In this document: one piece after another, positions 62,789-64,000 of the stretch
How the letters are laid out: every line of letters starts with the position of its first letter
How positions within the stretch are numbered: position 1 is the first letter of the stretch
DNA from: Brevundimonas mediterranea
GTDB lineage: Bacteria; Pseudomonadota; Alphaproteobacteria; Caulobacterales; Caulobacteraceae
DNA length: 64,000 nt
Reading direction: 5' to 3'
Assembly: GCF_011064825.1 (NCBI RefSeq)
Contig: NZ_CP048751.1
Span: forward strand, 310,001 to 374,000
Position numbers and translations under genes: made by a program
The notes under the pieces: generated by a model
What the model was told of the DNA's origin: nothing
What the model saw: only the letters and a program-made list of their open reading frames with translations
Database searches by the model: none

Positions 62789-63126
62789 CGGGCGCGAAAC
62801 TCGTCGAAGCGGATCACGCCGTCATGGTTGCGGTCCAGGCGGTCGAAGTCGGCTTTGCTCGGCGCGACGGACTGGGCCAGCGAAGGCGCGGCCGCCGCCC
62901 CCAGCGCCAGGCCGGCCACGGCGGCGGCCAGCAGCGGACGCCATCCCATGCCAACCGACGGCCGGGCTTCAGCGGATCGGTCGAGCTCGGCCTCTATGAA
63001 GCTGCGGATCGCGTCGCTGGCCGTGCGGCCTTCGGCGCGGCACCGGCTCATAAAGGCCGTCTTGGTCACATAGGGCAGGCGAACCTCGACCGTTTCGCTC
63101 TTTTTCGGCGGTCTTTGTCGGTTCAT
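62785..63126 (-). CDS. small protein with RHH-like domain, one membrane helix and an EF-hand
   Basis: A 113-residue protein with three parts. Residues 10-50 (SETVEVRLPYVTKTAFMSRC, then ASDAIRSFIEAELD) look like a ribbon-helix-helix fold. Residues 62-84 form one hydrophobic helix. Residues 91-110 form a canonical EF-hand loop with Asp98, Asn100, Asp102, Gly103, Ile105 and Glu109. GGAGG fixes the start at 63126. I know of no named family with this order. Topology would put the RHH part in the cytoplasm and the EF-hand in the periplasm. Confidence 0.72.
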   Translation of the reverse strand: MNRQRPPKKSETVEVRLPYVTKTAFMSRCRAEGRTASDAIRSFIEAELDRSAEARPSVGMGWRPLLAAAVAGLALGAAAAPSLAQSVAPSKADFDRLDRNHDGVIRFDEFRAR

Positions 63127-63147
63127 CTCGCCCTCCATGGCGACGGT

Positions 63148-63813
63148 CTAGTTCTTACAGCCCACCACCCAGGCGTCGTAATTGGGATTCTGAAGCCCGC
63201 TGACGGCCGGGGACGAGGCGAACATCCAGCCGCGGTAGATCTGGCGCGGTTCGGCCGGCTGGTTGGCGCCGCGCGATTGCAGCGAGACATCGACGTAGGC
63301 GATAGCGTCTTCGGTCAGTTCGTCAGGCGTCGAGACTTCGCAGGCTCGGACGCTGAAGATCAGGTTGCGGTTGAAGCGGACCGGACGGCCGCCGACTTCG
63401 ACCTCGAACTTCATGGTCTCGGCTGTGGTCTTGTCGATAGCCTGGATGACGGCGAACTTGCGCCGCTGGCGGCGAGCGGGCGTGGCCGGCTGTTCGATGG
63501 CCTTTTCGACCACCGGCTTTTCGGAGGCGGCTTCTTCCTCGGCCTTTTCCGCGACGGCCTCATCCTCGGCGATGACGACGGAGGGCGGCGGCGTCACCGC
63601 CACCGGCGTCCGGGGCGCGGGTGCGGCGGCCGGGGCGGTCTCGGTCGGCGCATTGGCGGGTTGGGCCGGCGTGGTGCGCAGGATGTCGCCGATGGGATCC
63701 TGGACCGGACGGGCCTCGCGCGGCGAGTCCTGAAGGACGCTGGCGGTCACCGCCCCGGCGCTGAGCGCCGCGACGACGGCCGCCCCGCCCAGCAGGAGCC
63801 GATTCGGTCTCAC
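63148..63813 (-). CDS. DUF2155 domain-containing protein
   Basis: A 221-residue protein: an N-terminal hydrophobic segment (about 5-25) for export or anchoring, a long Ala/Pro/Glu-rich linker, and a C-terminal DUF2155 domain (about 120-220, with IFSVRACEVSTPDE, PRQIYRGWMFASSPAVSGLQNPNYDAWVVGCK). Function unknown; the family is alphaproteobacterial and is usually next to NDUFA12. Its GTG overlaps the NDUFA12 stop (GTGA), so translation is coupled. The same frame continues upstream into NDUFA12 but is not coding there. Confidence 0.88.
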   Translation of the reverse strand: MRPNRLLLGGAAVVAALSAGAVTASVLQDSPREARPVQDPIGDILRTTPAQPANAPTETAPAAAPAPRTPVAVTPPPSVVIAEDEAVAEKAEEEAASEKPVVEKAIEQPATPARRQRRKFAVIQAIDKTTAETMKFEVEVGGRPVRFNRNLIFSVRACEVSTPDELTEDAIAYVDVSLQSRGANQPAEPRQIYRGWMFASSPAVSGLQNPNYDAWVVGCKN

Positions 63814-64000
63814 TCGGGCGTCCAGGCCTGATAGTCGCCGGTCGCGGCGGGGCGTTTGGCCTCGGCGGCCAAAGAGCCTTGCGGACGCCAGGCCATCGGG
63901 GTGCCGGTGAAATTCGGCAGGTGATCCTTCTCCCACGCGCGGCGCGGCAGAGGCGCCTCGGTGGGCGGCAGGTCGAAGGTGTAGCGCAGCCAGCCGTGCC
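63810..64000 (-). CDS. NADH:ubiquinone oxidoreductase subunit NDUFA12 (3' part)
   Basis: The last 62 codons of a gene whose start lies beyond the right edge. The visible protein (HGWLRYTFDLPPTEAP, then WEKDHLPNFTGTPMAWRP, GSL and a terminal ATGDYQAWTPE) matches NDUFA12, the B17.2 accessory subunit of complex I found in Alphaproteobacteria and mitochondria. The stop overlaps the DUF2155 start by 4 bases. Confidence 0.9.
   Translation of the reverse strand, partial: HGWLRYTFDLPPTEAPLPRRAWEKDHLPNFTGTPMAWRPQGSLAAEAKRPAATGDYQAWTPE

Overview
The window reads as a chromosomal segment of a high-GC alphaproteobacterium of the order Caulobacterales, most likely Brevundimonas or a close relative. This is inferred from gene content, not from any search. 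The main clues are: two DUF2336 proteins, an alphaproteobacterial-type pst/pho operon (PstA with a long N-terminal domain, no pstS beside it), NDUFA12 and DUF2155 next to the acc/aat region, a full CtrA-type site (TTAA-N7-TTAA) and an alphaproteobacterial SOS box (GTTC-N7-GTTC) in front of uvrA. Coding density is very high. No gap without a gene exceeds about 215 bases, and I see no rRNA, tRNA, CRISPR array, insertion sequence or prophage.

Layout. 0.1-6.4 kb: a small beta-barrel-like protein and a class II aldolase, then two DUF2336 proteins bracketing NAD kinase and an Hpt protein, then a PleA-like lytic transglycosylase. 6.6-12.6 kb: TonB, glycine oxidase ThiO, PurE/PurK, a compact GGDEF protein and a GDSL autotransporter esterase. 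12.7-17.3 kb: a one-chain phosphoserine phosphatase/phosphoglycerate dehydrogenase fusion, a membrane-anchored short-chain dehydrogenase and Hsp33. 17.3-24.0 kb: phosphate signalling and uptake (phoR, then pstC-pstA-pstB-phoU-phoB behind a clear Pho box). 24.2-28.0 kb: an MHYT hybrid histidine kinase, ribosomal protein L25 and peptidyl-tRNA hydrolase. 28.0-32.4 kb: a copper-handling cluster (DUF2946 leader protein, TonB-dependent receptor, PepSY membrane protein, PCuAC chaperone). 32.5-37.4 kb: YchF, a lipoprotein, and a haem-type TonB-dependent receptor with a DUF6607 partner behind a Fur-like box. 37.5-43.8 kb: two M28 peptidase lipoproteins and the cytochrome bc1 operon. 44-52.5 kb: TrmL, an ABC-F ATPase, a group III truncated haemoglobin, UvrA and three related membrane proteins. 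52.6-57.8 kb: TrmFO, an NDUFAF6-like protein with a polyprenyl synthase, a methyltransferase, a 149-base palindromic element, and ThiG/ThiS. 57.9-64 kb: aroQ, accB, accC, D-lactate dehydrogenase, aat, lepB, an RHH-TM-EF-hand protein, DUF2155 and the 3' part of NDUFA12.

How the genes connect. Several modules concern metals and respiration: copper uptake and PCuAC, haem uptake, cytochrome bc1, and complex I accessory proteins (NDUFA12 and the NDUFAF6-like protein). TonB at 6.6 kb could energise both receptors. The most interesting items are the DUF2946 leader gene, which has the features of a copper-sensing regulatory ORF; the SerB-SerA fusion; the small RHH-TM-EF-hand protein; and several unexplained palindromic or operator-like elements.
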